Origin: Hedera helix
Taxonomy: Eukaryota; Streptophyta; Magnoliopsida; Apiales; Araliaceae
Length of the DNA: 64,000 nt
Direction: 5' to 3'
Assembly (NCBI GenBank): GCA_947179155.2
Contig: OX359266.1
Span: 47,172,039-47,236,038, forward strand
Below the pieces are notes generated by a model, which had not been told where the DNA came from, ran no database searches, and was given only the letters and a program-made list of their open reading frames with translations. The position numbers and the translations under genes were made by a program. This document shows, in pieces, positions 11,863-23,769 of this stretch. Position 1 is the first letter of the stretch, and each line of letters begins with the position of its first letter.

Positions 11863-13201
11863 TTTGTTAGTAACATAATTAAAAATAGAAAGAATATTTT
11901 TGTAAATATACTTATATTTATTTTGGAAAAAGAAGATGGTTAATTATTAAAATATTATATATGATTAAAATATATATAACTTTAGATAGAATTTTGCTTA
12001 GAACGAAAAGATTTCGGATTCGTCAAAGAAAAAGAAAATGTGTAAAGTTTAATCAATTAATTAACTATTTATTTATTTATTCATTTATTTTGTTTAATTA
12101 GTTCCGACGGAGGAAATTTAACGAGTCGTTTTTGGAATATAATTTCGGGTATTACATTTCGTATTCCAAGTACGGATTCCGTACTCCTTCAGCGATATTT
12201 CTTTAATTTTAATTTGTTCGTTTTATCTCTCAATTAGAATTCAGATATTATTTTGATATATTATTCATAGTCAAATGTTATGATAGAATTGTTTGGTTTT
12301 AGATATTCGAAAATTCGTAACTTGTACTATTTGGACGTAGCGAGCATGTCTAGTATTTATTTTAATTATGTAGAAATGTATATGCTAATATACTTTGAGG
12401 ACTTTGTATTAATTCATTTCGATTTAGCATGTGCGTATTAGAACTCATTTTGTTTGTATTGTGTTGCATATATTGTGACATTATATTTTTGTTAGAATAT
12501 ACCGTAGGGTATACCTGAGTTATAACCACTTGTGGGGGTACCACAGGTATGTCCTCTTGGCACCGAGGCATGACACTTTCGTGGCGGTGTGATTAGTCCA
12601 CGGTGTCTCCATTTTGTGTGCTCCGATGGGAGTTGGTCAATTGGTGTTTTGTTATGGGAGACGTATGGGTCGGCCCTAAAATTTTGTTCTGTTCTGTTCT
12701 GTTCTGCGGTTTGGTGTTGTTTGTGTCAAACACACCTTCCGATTTTGCATACATCTGGATTGCGCAGTCTAATGTATATTTTTGTTCTATTTTGTTCTGA
12801 GCTCGGTATGAAATCACCCCCAACCATTTGATTCAGCTTATTATGTTATTAAGATTAGTTCGGTTTAGTTGGTCTTGTTTTTCATTTAGTTTTTATTTAC
12901 TTGCACTCTATATCCGTATTGGGCATTTGGCTCATGCTGTGTTTTTCTTCCGGCAGGTAATCAAGGGGAGCAAGGGCAAGTGTGAAGAGAGCTTCATTTA
13001 TGTAAATAGTTTAGATATTTTGTGTAGGATTTGATATTTTGATTTCTAAGTATTGTTGTAATACACAGATCATGTTTGAGCCAGTTGGCAATTATCTATC
13101 TAGACTATTCAGTTGCATAATAAAGTTTTGAATATAAGTTTGTTAGTTCTGTTGTGTTCTGTATGTAACCTCCCTTTCCAGTTTGAGAAGGGGGTGTTAC
13201 A
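11365..13201 (+). mobile_element. Solo LTR A, probably Ty3/gypsy
   Basis: A 1837-bp unit starts TGTAATATCC and ends GTGTTACA, has TG...CA termini, and is flanked by a perfect 5-bp TSD, TAATA (11360-11364 and 13202-13206). It is homologous along its length to LTR B at 13952-15774. Shared blocks include GTCCCACATC, a long (TAA)n tract, the word TTCCGTACTCCTTCAGCGAT, a repeated TTCTG tract and TTCTTCCGGCAGGT. No internal gag-pol is next to it, so it is a solo LTR left by recombination. The TGTAATACCC-type start recalls Tekay/Del chromovirus LTRs, but the lineage is inference. Open frames within it are spurious. Confidence 0.88.
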
Positions 13202-13218
13202 TAATAACGCAAACAGAG

Positions 13219-13257
<39 letters not shown>

Positions 13258-13951
13258 AATGATCCATAACCAAAGGGGAATGTGAGTCATTTTTCATCAA
13301 ACCCAATCTTATATGTCTGTTGTAATATTCAATGGCTTAGTATGGAGCATACCGCATATATAACAATTTGTAGGATATCTGCACAATTATTATGCGGTAT
13401 ATGACCCACAAAAAAACCTCCATAATACCCTTCAGATGTAAAAAATATATATATATAATAGTAAAATTAGGGATACTGTAAAACTATTCTGCGGTCTAAA
13501 TATATTTTTTTCACTTAACGCAGAGTTGTTCTGCGTTACCCCAAGAAAGCTAGAAAAAAATTCCCTAAATTTTTCTTTTCACCTACCACAAAATAGTTAT
13601 GCGGTACGTTCAAAAAATTTCTTCTCCTACCACATAACTATTATACAATACTCAAATTAAAATAAATATAAAATTGAATGCGACTCATATCAGTTACGCG
13701 GTATATTCAAAAAAAAAATCCATCTCCTACCTTAGAATTGGATTTATGATAGTGTTATCCATGCCGCATAATTCAGTAGAGTTGAAACATGAGAGTTTTT
13801 ATTCCATCTTTACCTTGGAATTGGATTTATGGATTCATCTCCATTTGATGAGAATAATTTAAGAGTACCCATCCAACACTACCACCTTCAAATTAAGAGA
13901 GAAGCAGATTTATGATAGTGTTATCCATACCGCATAATTTAATAGTGCCCA

Positions 13952-15774
13952 TGTAATACCCGGCCCTCTTTTTCTTAAAAGTCCCACATCGATAACTTTT
14001 AAAGCCATCCTCCCTTTCCTTAGTTATATATAGGAGCATATCCCCTTCCCATTTTAAACACTAAAACATTAAGGCTTTTCCCAATGTGAGGAAACCTTTT
14101 TGTGTGAGAACCTTTTTAGTAAGGACCTCCTTAGTTAAAATATTTTTCGGTGTCGAGGACGTGGGCGGACTACGAACCTCATAATTTCGGGTATGTCTCT
14201 TTTTCTTTCTTTGTGTAATTATTTAATTTCTGTATTAGTTTTAATTTTGTAGTTTTAATTTTTGTATGCTATTTAGTTTGTTAGTTAATATATTTTAGTA
14301 TATCTTTGTTAGTAATTAGTATTTTGGAATATTAAATTAGTATTTTTGTAACTTTAGAGTTTTGACATAATAATAATAATAATAATAATAATATTTGTTT
14401 GTAATATAATTAAAAATTGAAAGAATATTTTTGAGAATATACTTATATGTATTTCGGAAGCAACAAGAATACTATTATTTATACGTTATCATGATTAGAA
14501 TATTTATGTATGTATAACTTTAGGTAGAAGTTTGTTTAGAACGGAAGGATTTCAGATTCGCCTAAGAGAAAGAAAATGTGTAAAACTTAATCAATTGATT
14601 AATGTAGTATTTATTTGTTCCTTTATTAGTTTCGACGGAGGGAATTTAACGAATCAGTTTTGCAATATAATTTTGGGTATTACATTGCTTATTCCAGGTA
14701 CGGATTCCGTACTCCTTCAGCGATATTCCTTTGATTTTAATTTGTTTGTTTTGTTCCTTATTAGAATTTGGATATTATTTCGATATATTGTTCATGATCA
14801 AATGCATATGATAGCTTGGTTTGATTTTAGATATTCGCAACTTAGCTTGTACTCTTTAGACTTATTAAGCATGTCTAGTACTTATTTTGATTCTGTAGAA
14901 ACGTACATGCTAGTATATTTGGGAGACTTTGTGTCAATTTATTTCGGTTTAGCATGTGCGTATTAGAACCCCTTTTGTGATATTGTGTCGCATTCGTTGT
15001 GACATGATATTTTTGTTAGAAAGTACCGTAGGGTATACCTGAGCTATAACCACCTGTGGGGGTACCACATGCATGTCTCTGGGCACTGAGGCATGACACC
15101 TTCCGTGGCGGTGTGATCAGTCCGCGGCGTCTCCATTTTGTGTTTCGGTGGGCATTGGTGTTTTGTTGTGGGAGGCGTATGGGTCGGCCCTAGCATTTTG
15201 TTCTGTTCTGTTTTGCGGTCTGGTGTTGTTTGTAGTACCGAGCACACCTTTCCGATTTTGCATACATTTGGATCTGCAGTCCAATGTGTGCCTGCCTTTG
15301 TGGCAGTATTTTGACTTGTCTTTGTGACAAGGTATATTTCTGTTTTGTTCTGAGCTCGGTATGAAATAAACACAACCATTCAATTCAGCCTTTTTGTGTT
15401 GTTCAGTAAATCAGTTCAGTTCAGTGGGTCAGTTTCAGTTCAGTAAATTAGTTTCAGTTCAGTAAATCAGTTCAGTTCAGTGGGTCAGTTTCAGTTCAGT
15501 AAATCAGTTTAGTTCAGTAAGATAAAATTATTCAGTTCAGTTGATTTTGTTAATCTCAGTTTGATTCAGTTGATTTTGTTATTCAATTTCAGTTCTTATT
15601 TGTGCACTCTTTATCCGTACTGGGCATTTGGCTCATGCTGTGTTTTTCTTCCGGCAGGTTTGCAAGGGGATTCAAGGGCAAGTGTGAGGAGAGTTTCCTT
15701 TTTGTTTTGACATTCTGTTTAGAATTCGTTCGTGCGTAGCCTCCCTTTCCACTAGTCGGGAAGGGAGTGTTACA
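13952..15774 (+). mobile_element. Solo LTR B, same family as A
   Basis: A 1823-bp unit beginning TGTAATACCCGGCC and ending GTGTTACA, flanked by a perfect TSD, GCCCA (13947-13951 and 15775-15779). It has the same orientation and order of blocks as LTR A, with many substitutions between them, so they come from separate insertions. It differs by an expanded CAGTT-type minisatellite near its 3' part. No internal retroelement coding sequence lies between A and B, so the two are not the ends of one element. Confidence 0.9.
15402..15595. repeat. CAGTT-type minisatellite inside solo LTR B
   Basis: Many variants of TCAGTTCAGTAAATCAG and CAGTTCAGTGGGTCAG follow each other over about 190 bp. The matching place in LTR A has only a short relic, so the array expanded in this family branch. 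Confidence 0.8.
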
Positions 15775-17613
15775 GCCCATCATTACTAATAAATACAAAC
15801 ATCTCCTATTTATGTTTGTCAGAGGGAAAAGTTGTATTCGTTAATTCTTCCCCGTTAGTTGAACTTTCAATTTCACATTAATTTGGCCATTTTTTCTATT
15901 TGAAATCACAGAATGAAAAGAATAAAAATAATAATGCTTTATGATTGAGATAGGCAAGTAATATCAAAATCTTAAAAAAGAAAAATAGGTTCAACCTCAA
16001 GCAAAACTTCTCCGATCAAGAATCATTCAAAACCGCAACATATCACCATAAAATCATAACAGTAAATAGGGAAATGCAAATGAAGGAAAAAGGTTGTGAC
16101 TTGTTAGAGAGAGAGAAGGAAAGTGCCCATCAAAAAGTGCTAGTCATTAAGGTGCAGTGTGTCACAGAATCAAGAACTTAAAACTCCCCTGTTTCAGCTC
16201 TACTGAGTTTTGCGGTATGGATAACACTATAATAAATCCAATTCCAAGGTAGGAGAAGGGGAAAAAAAAATATTGGGTACCGCATAACAGTTATACAGTA
16301 TTCCCTAAATAAAAAAAAAATTCAGCTATCTTAGAGTACCATAAAACTATTTTTGTAGTAGGTGAAAAAAATTAGGGAGTACCGTAGAACTATGAAGACT
16401 TTTTTTGTATGATATATACCGCATAATAATTGTGTAGATATCTTTCAAATTGTTATGTGTTATGCTCCCTATTAAGCCATTATATATATATATAGTGATA
16501 CAAAAAAATAACCCTTAATTCAGCCTAAATTAAAGTGGATAGGTTTAACTATCTTGTTTGAATTAAATTAGATCAAACTTTCCTAATAACAATATACTAG
16601 GAGGCAATGTATTTTAAATGAACTAAGGCGCATTATGCTTAATTGTAATCCCAAGTTAATTACACATTTATGCAACGTTTGGATTGAAAAATGAATGTAG
16701 GAATAAAACGACTCGTTTTATACAATAAAAAAAATTGTGTTTACTCAATTAGAATGGAATGGACTATTCTCATCCCTCCCAAATTTATGAATTTTATTTT
16801 TTGAGGAAGGGTATGAAATGATTCATTTAAGTTGAAATATAATAAATTATTTTATTCTTCATTTCATTCTTTTCTTTATTTTATTTCTTCAATCCAAATA
16901 TAAGAATATATGATTCGTATTTAGCATTGGCATAATTTACCTTCAGCAAGTCATTTATATTATGGATGACAGATGAATACAATTTAATAAGTAAAAGAAT
17001 TTAAGCTTGTGAGGAGTAGTGGTGTCCTTTAGAATGAGTAGCGGTATTGGCTAAGCTAGAAATGGTAAAATGATAGCGGCATTCTTTTATAATTTTAAGT
17101 TGTGGCTTTTAAATTGTGGACGGCTGCATAACTGAGTTGGTAGAAAACAGGTTCATAACCAATATTAACTCAAAAATATATTGCATTAAATCCAGGTTTG
17201 TACGGTATAAATTGTAAAAATTTATGTAATGGTTCTGTAACATTTTTCTATAACATGATACTATCTCATTTTAAAATTATAAGATTATTATTGATTTTTA
17301 AAAATTAATTTGATAGAATTTTTAAACTCAAATTTGAGATAATTTATTAATTAATAAAAAAAAAATCTTATAATAAATAATACTCTTTTTAGACAATTTA
17401 TAATATTATTCATTTATTTGGCAAAAAAATATTAATTTAAAATATTTTAAATTAATTTTAAAAGTCAATAATAATTTTATACGTGTTTTGGAAAGGATGG
17501 AGTTCATGAAATCAAAGCCTTGATCAATCATTGGAATGTGAATATAACATCACTCATTTTATTTCAGTGAACTCCACACCAAAAGGAGTCCATTAGAAAC
17601 TATTACATTTTTG

Positions 17614-17667
<54 letters not shown>

Positions 17668-17697
17668 TTATAGCTAGGGAAATTATATATATATTTG

Positions 17698-19586
17698 GGT
17701 TATGTTTATTTATAAAAAATATATTTGAAATGAGACTATTTATCTTAATTTAATATTATTTTGTACAATTTAATCATTTGACGAGAAATTATTAGTCATT
17801 TCATATTAGACTATTAGTCTCATAAAGCCATATAACAATTTAAAATGAGGAGGACTATTAATTTCAAATTTTTTCTATGATTATATAATCTCACATAAAT
17901 AGTTTTATGAATAATAAAAAAAAATAATTCATAAGACTTGGTGTAATGTCGCAAACACCCAAAAATAAAATCTTACTCTTGAAAAATAAATATGTAGTAG
18001 TGCAAATAAGAGTCGATCCCACAGAGAATGATTAATTTAATTTTATGTTTTGTAAACCAAGATTGGGGGGGTTTTACTCAAAGAAATAATTTAAATAAAA
18101 TTAACTAAAATAATTATGCAAGTAATTTAATGAAATAAATGAGAAGAAAAAACTTTGGTTTAAGTTAATATCTACCATCAAGTATTTATAACTGATCATT
18201 GATGCAAGAATAACTCAATTTAAATATTCACCGTAGAAAGAACTACTCGCAGGTGGAATAATTTTTCTCCTCCCTCCTTAATTTTAGATAAGTAGAGTCA
18301 CGGGTCTAAATACCCTTACTACTAAACAACCTCCGGCACGTGCTAAAGATTTAATTTAATAACAGCTTTAAGAATTAGAGAGATCGTTGAACTAAACAAC
18401 ACAAGCCACACGTTTGCATTTAATTTAGATGAATATTCTTCCTAAGATAAAATAATCTTTTTATCTGCAAAACAATTATTAAACTTAGTTGCTTCACAAA
18501 TAGCAGTAGATTAATATGAATAATAAACTAGTAGGCCTCCTAGCAATTAAACAAATCAATCATAAAATTAAGCACAGAAAAATATTCAATACTCAAAATA
18601 TAAATTGAATAATTAAAATAAATTAGATCTCACAGTGTATAAATCTTGATGGCTTCAATCACTTAAATCAAGAAAAATAAATTAGCTACTCATAATTGTA
18701 GAGAATACTAAAGAATAGAAGAGAGAATTTTTATTCTGATGAGAGTTGTATTTTACAATGTGTGTCAAGCCCTCTATTTATAGGCTCCATAAACCTAACT
18801 TGTCCAAATCCTAATAGGATTTACAATTAAAAATAAAAGAAAAATAAAATAATTATTATCCTAACCCTAGTTGGAATTAAAATTCAATTTGGAATCAAAA
18901 AATAGCAAAAAATCGCGAATAATCTCGTTTCCAGAATTAACGCGTCAAACAAACACGGCCTTCGCTACAGTAACAGTCAACAGTCTCCGCGCATTGCGCG
19001 GATGTCTTCTTCTAGCGAAACGGCATCGTTCCGCTCCTCCACTGGGCTGTTGCTTAGTCGCGCATTGCGCGGAGCCTGATTTTGCCGCTCAATTCCAAAC
19101 GGTGTCGTTTCTTCTTTGCTTGCTGATTCTTTACGCGCGCAATGCGCGCGCTCTGACTTTTCCAAAAATTACAGATTTGTCCCTAAGCTTCATTTTTCCT
19201 ACAAAAATAAATATAAATTAGTTAAAAATAATATAAAAATAATAAAAGCACATAATAATAAATAAAACACCAAAAACACTAAAAATAAATAAAAACACAT
19301 AAATAAAAAGAAATATAAAAATACTATAAAATTACCTAAATTAACATAAATTAAATAAAATCCTATAAAACCTATTAAAACCAAAATGAGCTAAATAATT
19401 AAACATTTAAGCATACAATAAATATAAAAACTAAGTATTGGGGAATAAAAATATCATATAATTTAATCCTATCAAGACTCTTTAAAAGACTATTAATCAC
19501 CCATTATGAGATAAAATAGTCTGAATTAATATTAAATTAATACAAATAATTTAATTCCAAATATATTTTTATAAATAAACATAGCC
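17698..19586. mobile_element. Hairpin MITE interrupted by solo LTR C
   Basis: The left part, 17698-17938, begins GGTTATGTTTATTTATAAAA. The right part, 19475-19586, read in reverse begins GGCTATGTTTATTTATAAAA. Together they make one member of the family seen intact at 24431-24767. The LTR at 17939-19474 splits it, with duplicated AGACT on both sides, so the MITE was there first. A long (TA)n tract lies just to the left. Confidence 0.75.
17939..19474 (-). mobile_element. Solo LTR C, probably Ty3/gypsy of the Athila/Tat type
   Basis: A 1536-bp unit with TG...CA ends (TGGTGTAATG ... CCTATCA) and a perfect TSD, AGACT (17934-17938 and 19475-19479). Read on the minus strand it begins TGATAGGATTAAATT, and near its end carries CTCTGTGGGATCGACTC, a phrase typical of the R-U5 part of Athila/Tat LTRs; that sets the strand. 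On the plus strand it contains three GC-rich palindromes (18987-19150) and a CTATTTATAGG TATA-like word. No internal domain is adjacent. Short open frames (18871-19221) are not genes. Confidence 0.85.
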
Positions 19587-20868
19587 TTGAGTTTTTTAGA
19601 TGAATAAACTGTTCGGATTTGCAGCAACTTTTTGCACGAGAACATAGACGAGGATAATGATTCGCAAGGTTTTATACCCGTCCTTGCTCCAGCATCAAAA
19701 TAGAAAACAACTGTGGCAGCTGATAGTTAGATCTGCTCTTGAGGAGTTATTGTAATGGTAAGAAATAAGAACAATGTGTGCTATATATTGGAGTATGTCA
19801 CATGGCAAGTTATGTCATCCACAAATCCTCTTGATCGAAACTTCCCCCAAGTCCCACCTTTTCAGTTTCATCTTCGATTTCGTGTATAGTCGTCTCCGGC
19901 AGAAAAAAATTGATTGGATGGATTTTTTATACAACATAGCCATCTCCGGCTGAGAAAATTGGTTGGATTATTGGGCTATATGGAGAAAGTGAGGATCTCA
20001 TGGGAGAAAAATGGCAACTCGTAAGAGGGAGGAAACTGTGAAGTTGGTTTTCAATTTGGTCTTACATTTTTATGTTAGTACAAGGATTTATATATATATA
20101 ATGTTACCAAGACGAGTAACCATGTAATCTACAAATTACTAATTGTTCAATGTCAGAAAAGATACACTGGAAACAAAAAGAATAATTAGCATATTCTAAA
20201 AAATACTACATTAGAGTATGTTTACCAACAGGGATACCAACAGGGCAGTTCCATCTCCGATCTCTGGTCAGATACCAACAGGGATCCGACATTCAAGTAG
20301 AACAAATGTTTTCACGTTGGATACCAGAAAATGCATGGATCCTAAAATGTTAAAGAATGGAAATAGAACAAAAGGAAAAAAAACATTCAGGGGACCAGAG
20401 CAAGTAAAGCCGGCCCAGGCTGATCGATGCAGCATTACAAAATTTATGTTTGTTACTGACATTCTAATTCATCTTACAAAATTTAAAGCTGTTTATCAAT
20501 CCATAGCAGGACTAGGAAGTAATTATTACTTCTTTTAACCCCATTTTCCTCTTCATCACAACCTGTGGAAGGCTGGTCAGAACAACTAGTGTCTAGTAAG
20601 AAGTATAAGAATGTCCATCATAAGAAAAACAATCTAGTAAATTCTCAGATGATTCATAACAAGAAGATTATTTTGTAAAATCCATAAAAGATAAAATAAA
20701 CATAAAGACAATTGATTCAAAACTTAGTTGTGTTCCGCTGCAACCAATAACAAAAGATCAACAGAGTTGTAGAAGAAATGTGACATTTTAAAGACAAGCA
20801 GTAATCTATATAAAGATGTCTTAACAAAGCATACTTTCAACTCTCAAGAAAAAAGCAAAAAAGCATCA
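19587..20868. other. Intergenic stretch downstream of the RPS2 gene
   Basis: No gene with recognisable domains is seen. It contains mixed AT-rich DNA, a short tandem word ACCAACAGGGAT or close variant near 20224-20284, and the 3' flank of the ribosomal protein gene. The open frame at 20218-20538 resembles no family I know. Confidence 0.5.
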
Positions 20869-22784
20869 TCACTCAACCCTCTCAGTAGGATCCTCCAGAT
20901 GGATAATTTTGGTTGTGGGCTTGGCCAAGATATCTGTGTGCTCTTGGAATGGAGATTTTGTGAAACGAGTCTCTCTCCAAAAGTCTGGAGTAAGGAACCC
21001 ATAGGTTTTCAACAGACAGTCAAATGTAGCCTGCAACACATTACATACTATTAAGTATCTTTGCAATTCAGAATTAAGAAAATTTAATCATTTGTTAAAG
21101 GGGAATACATCATCTAAATACTTATGGCATATTGATTGATCCACACTTGATGAATCACCAAACATGTGAGATTCTATAACTACATGCATATATATAATGG
21201 TAAAATATAAATAGTTTTTCAAAAATAACTAACGAAATGACATTATAAATACCGCTCAAGTCAAACCTAATATGATTTTGAAGCATACTTTCAAAATTCA
21301 AGCCCAACCCCATTTAAATCATTAGGGCTAACCAACTAGTAATGATAGTTATTTTAACACCAGCAAAAATTCTGAACTTAACAATAGACAACGAACATAC
21401 TTAAATACACATTTACAAATACTAAAAATTGCAGATATATAATTTCAGACATATGAAGAAATAATAAATAGAAGGTTGAATCCACTTGAAGATTGGCACA
21501 GAATTAAGGTTTAAATAAGGTCCAACTATAGACCCAGTCATCAGTCAGCAAAATCACACCTGCTTATTATGCCAGTAAAAGATTGAGAAGCTAGCCTAAA
21601 AAAACAACAACACAATCTGAATGTACATCAGTGCAAACACAGCCTATCAAAAGATACTAAACAAATCATAAACTCAATATATTTATAATTCGCTAATTTT
21701 TTTGTTGAATAGTTTGTCATAGACAAATGCAACTTGAACTACATAAATATTTTTATCCAATAACAAACATAAATATGCACTACATAATCCACAAGAAAAC
21801 TACTTACCTAAATCTTACACACCCTTACAAATATGGATGCATACATACATACATATATAGATATATTAGATATGGTTGAATCGAATTATAGATACAGGTA
21901 CAGGTCTACAGATAAAATGAAACACAAACATAAAAGACAACATATATTTATCAATCAAAATGAGCAAGTTTATAATAACAATTTCAATCATGTAAACATA
22001 CATATAACTAATTGACAAAAAATAAACTAAACCCAAAAAAGATTAGATTTACAGTTATATAAAATGGATATTTAAAACTTTATAATTTATAGAGAGAGGG
22101 GCAAGAGCGTTAATAAGGAAATCAAACCTTAACGAAATTCCCAAGAGTCTTGGTGGACCCACGAGAGGAAGTGAAAACATCATCAATCCCAGCAAACTGA
22201 AGAACCTTCTTTGGAACCCTAGCAGCAACAATACCCGCTCCACGAGGTGCAGGAACCATCCGAACCGTAACCGACCCGCACTTCCCGGTAACCTTGCAAG
22301 GAACGGTATGGGGCTTCCCAATCTTATTACCCCAGTACCCTCTCCTCACCGGAATAACAGACAGCTTGGCCAATATAATCGCGCCACGAATCGCCGTCGC
22401 CACCTCTTTACTGCACTTCACCCCCAATCCGACGTGGCCGTTTCCGTCACCGACGACAACGAATGCCTTGAACCGGGTACGCTGACCGGCTCGGGTCTGT
22501 TTCTGGACCGGCATGATTTTCATGACCTCGTCCTTGAGAGAGGGACCAACTAGGGTATCAATGATCTGATACTCCTTGATGGGGAGAGAGTGGAGGTAGA
22601 TCTGCTCCAGGGACTTGATTTTACCGTTTTGCACGAGACGGCCGAGCTTTGTTACTGGAACCCACTTATTCTCTTCTTCGTCTTTGCGGGGACCACGGCG
22701 GCGACCACGGCCGCGGTCACCACCGCGACCGCCACGACCGAACCCACGACCGAACCCGCCGCGTTCTCCTCCTCTTTCAGCCAT
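20869..22784 (-). CDS. RPS2: 40S ribosomal protein S2 (uS5)
   Basis: Component of the small cytosolic ribosomal subunit near the mRNA entry and decoding region. Exons on the minus strand: 22784-22128 (219 codons, donor GTTTGA) and 21030-20869 (acceptor TTGCAG), 272 residues in total. The N-terminus is an RG-rich tail (GRGFGRGGRGG) typical of eukaryotic S2. The S5 dsRNA-binding-like domain follows (about residues 75-140, with TRAGQRTRFKAFVVVGD), then the C-terminal S5 domain with GKPHTVPCKVTGKCGSV and APRGAGIV. Exon 2 encodes the conserved tail around TYGFLTPDFW. Length and motifs match the family, with no defects. The intron (21031-22127) is about 1.1 kb. The Arabidopsis counterpart I recall, At2g41840, lies beside the SAP11 gene, as here. 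Confidence 0.97.
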
Positions 22785-22885
22785 AATGTTATTGAGTATT
22801 TAGGGTTCGGGAAGGTGATAGAAATGGAGAAACGAGGGAGTGAGGGACTGGTGATAGAGTGAAAACCTTGATGCGGAGGCTGAGG

Positions 22886-22895
22886 TTTTATATAG
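22886..22895 (-). promoter_or_regulatory. TATA box of RPS2
   Basis: On the minus strand this reads CTATATAAAA, about 100 bp upstream of the ATG at 22784. The spacing suits a short leader, as is usual for ribosomal protein genes. Confidence 0.6.
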
Positions 22896-22918
22896 CCATC
22901 AACAAAAAATGCTACTAC

Positions 22919-22942
22919 TAGGGTTTTTAGTTGGATTGGGCC
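22919..22942 (-). promoter_or_regulatory. Telo-box and site II motif of the RPS2 promoter
   Basis: On the minus strand AAACCCTA (22919-22926) is a telo-box, and GGCCCA (22937-22942) is a site II element. This pair is the established promoter signature of plant ribosomal protein genes and is bound by TCP-type and telo-box factors in growing cells. A further ACCCTAAA lies in the leader near 22798-22808, and a TGGGCT near 23042. Confidence 0.65.
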
Positions 22943-23735
22943 GGTGTTAACAAAAAATCTATTAAAAATATTGTCCGATAAAGGCCCTGAGCACAACAAA
23001 AGAGACCCAATTCCAAGTATAGCACTAATCGGGATCAGATTGGGCTTGTGATTTTAATCAAACAAAAAGAAATTTAGTCCTATTTTTAGTCTCATTTGTA
23101 AATAATTGTCGTTTCCCAAACAAAGTTTTAATATTCTTAAACTTAATATTATAATTTGTCCCATCTTCATGGTCTTTATCCAATTCTAAATGGGATAGTA
23201 ATTTTGACTCTGAATAAGAATAAGGATGGAGATAAAAAAATCGTTGAACGATTGATTATATACGAAGATAGGAAGGGAATAATATTTGTTTTTCTCATTT
23301 CAATCTCTACCTCGTACCTGCTCTCGAATAATTATATATTTTTTTTCGTTTTTAAAATTAAAAATATAATTTGACTTTTGAAATAAAACGATAATATATT
23401 AAACTTCAAAATCGATATGACTCATGAAAGTTTAAAATAAAATAAATTTATAATTAATAGTTTTTATTATATACTATACAAAAGTTTAAAATGAAATAAA
23501 TTTTGTAATTAATAGTTTTTGTTATATATTATACAATTATAGTAATTATATCAACTAAAATTAGATAAATTTACGTCAATTTAAAATTTGATATGTCGTC
23601 GTTTGATATCAAAAATCAAATTGTATATCTAATTTTAAAACGGATAAAGTATTAATTAAATTAATATTTATACTTTTATATATTACATACTTAAAATATA
23701 TACATTTTGTGTGTGTATAGACATATGATTCAATA

Positions 23736-23769
<34 letters not shown>

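Larger units (their letters stand above)
13331..16481. mobile_element. Long-inverted-repeat DNA transposon, split by solo LTR B
   Basis: The two ends are inverted copies. The left begins AATGGCTTAGTATGGAGCAT and the right, read in reverse, AATGGCTTAATAGGGAGCAT. Similarity continues inward for several hundred bases (left to about 13797, right back to about 16181), including ATTATTATGCGGTATAT, TTGGATTTATGATAGTG and TAGAGTTGAAAC or close variants. No transposase is recognisable. Arms this long suggest a Mutator-like non-autonomous element; the class is unproven and no clean TSD was found. Solo LTR B lies inside it, so this element is older. Confidence 0.7.

Noticed and set aside
14532..14966. 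144-residue open frame
   Set aside because: It lies wholly inside solo LTR B, has no domain, and the homologous region of LTR A does not keep the frame.
11365..15774. Possibility that LTR A and LTR B are the two ends of one retrotransposon
   Set aside because: Their TSDs differ (TAATA and GCCCA), each is perfect around its own LTR, and the 750 bp between them contains no gag-pol, primer site or polypurine tract.
17110..17180. tRNA-like phrase (ACTGAGTTGGTAGA ... GGTTCATAACC)
   Set aside because: No acceptor stem, anticodon arm or T-arm consensus could be folded around it.
18871..19221. 116-residue open frame with some GC-rich content
   Set aside because: It lies in solo LTR C. Its apparent coding character comes from the GC-rich palindromes, and no protein family is recognisable.
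22590..22862. Thr/Ala-rich frame opposite RPS2
   Set aside because: It is the antisense shadow of the RG-rich RPS2 N-terminus and of its leader.
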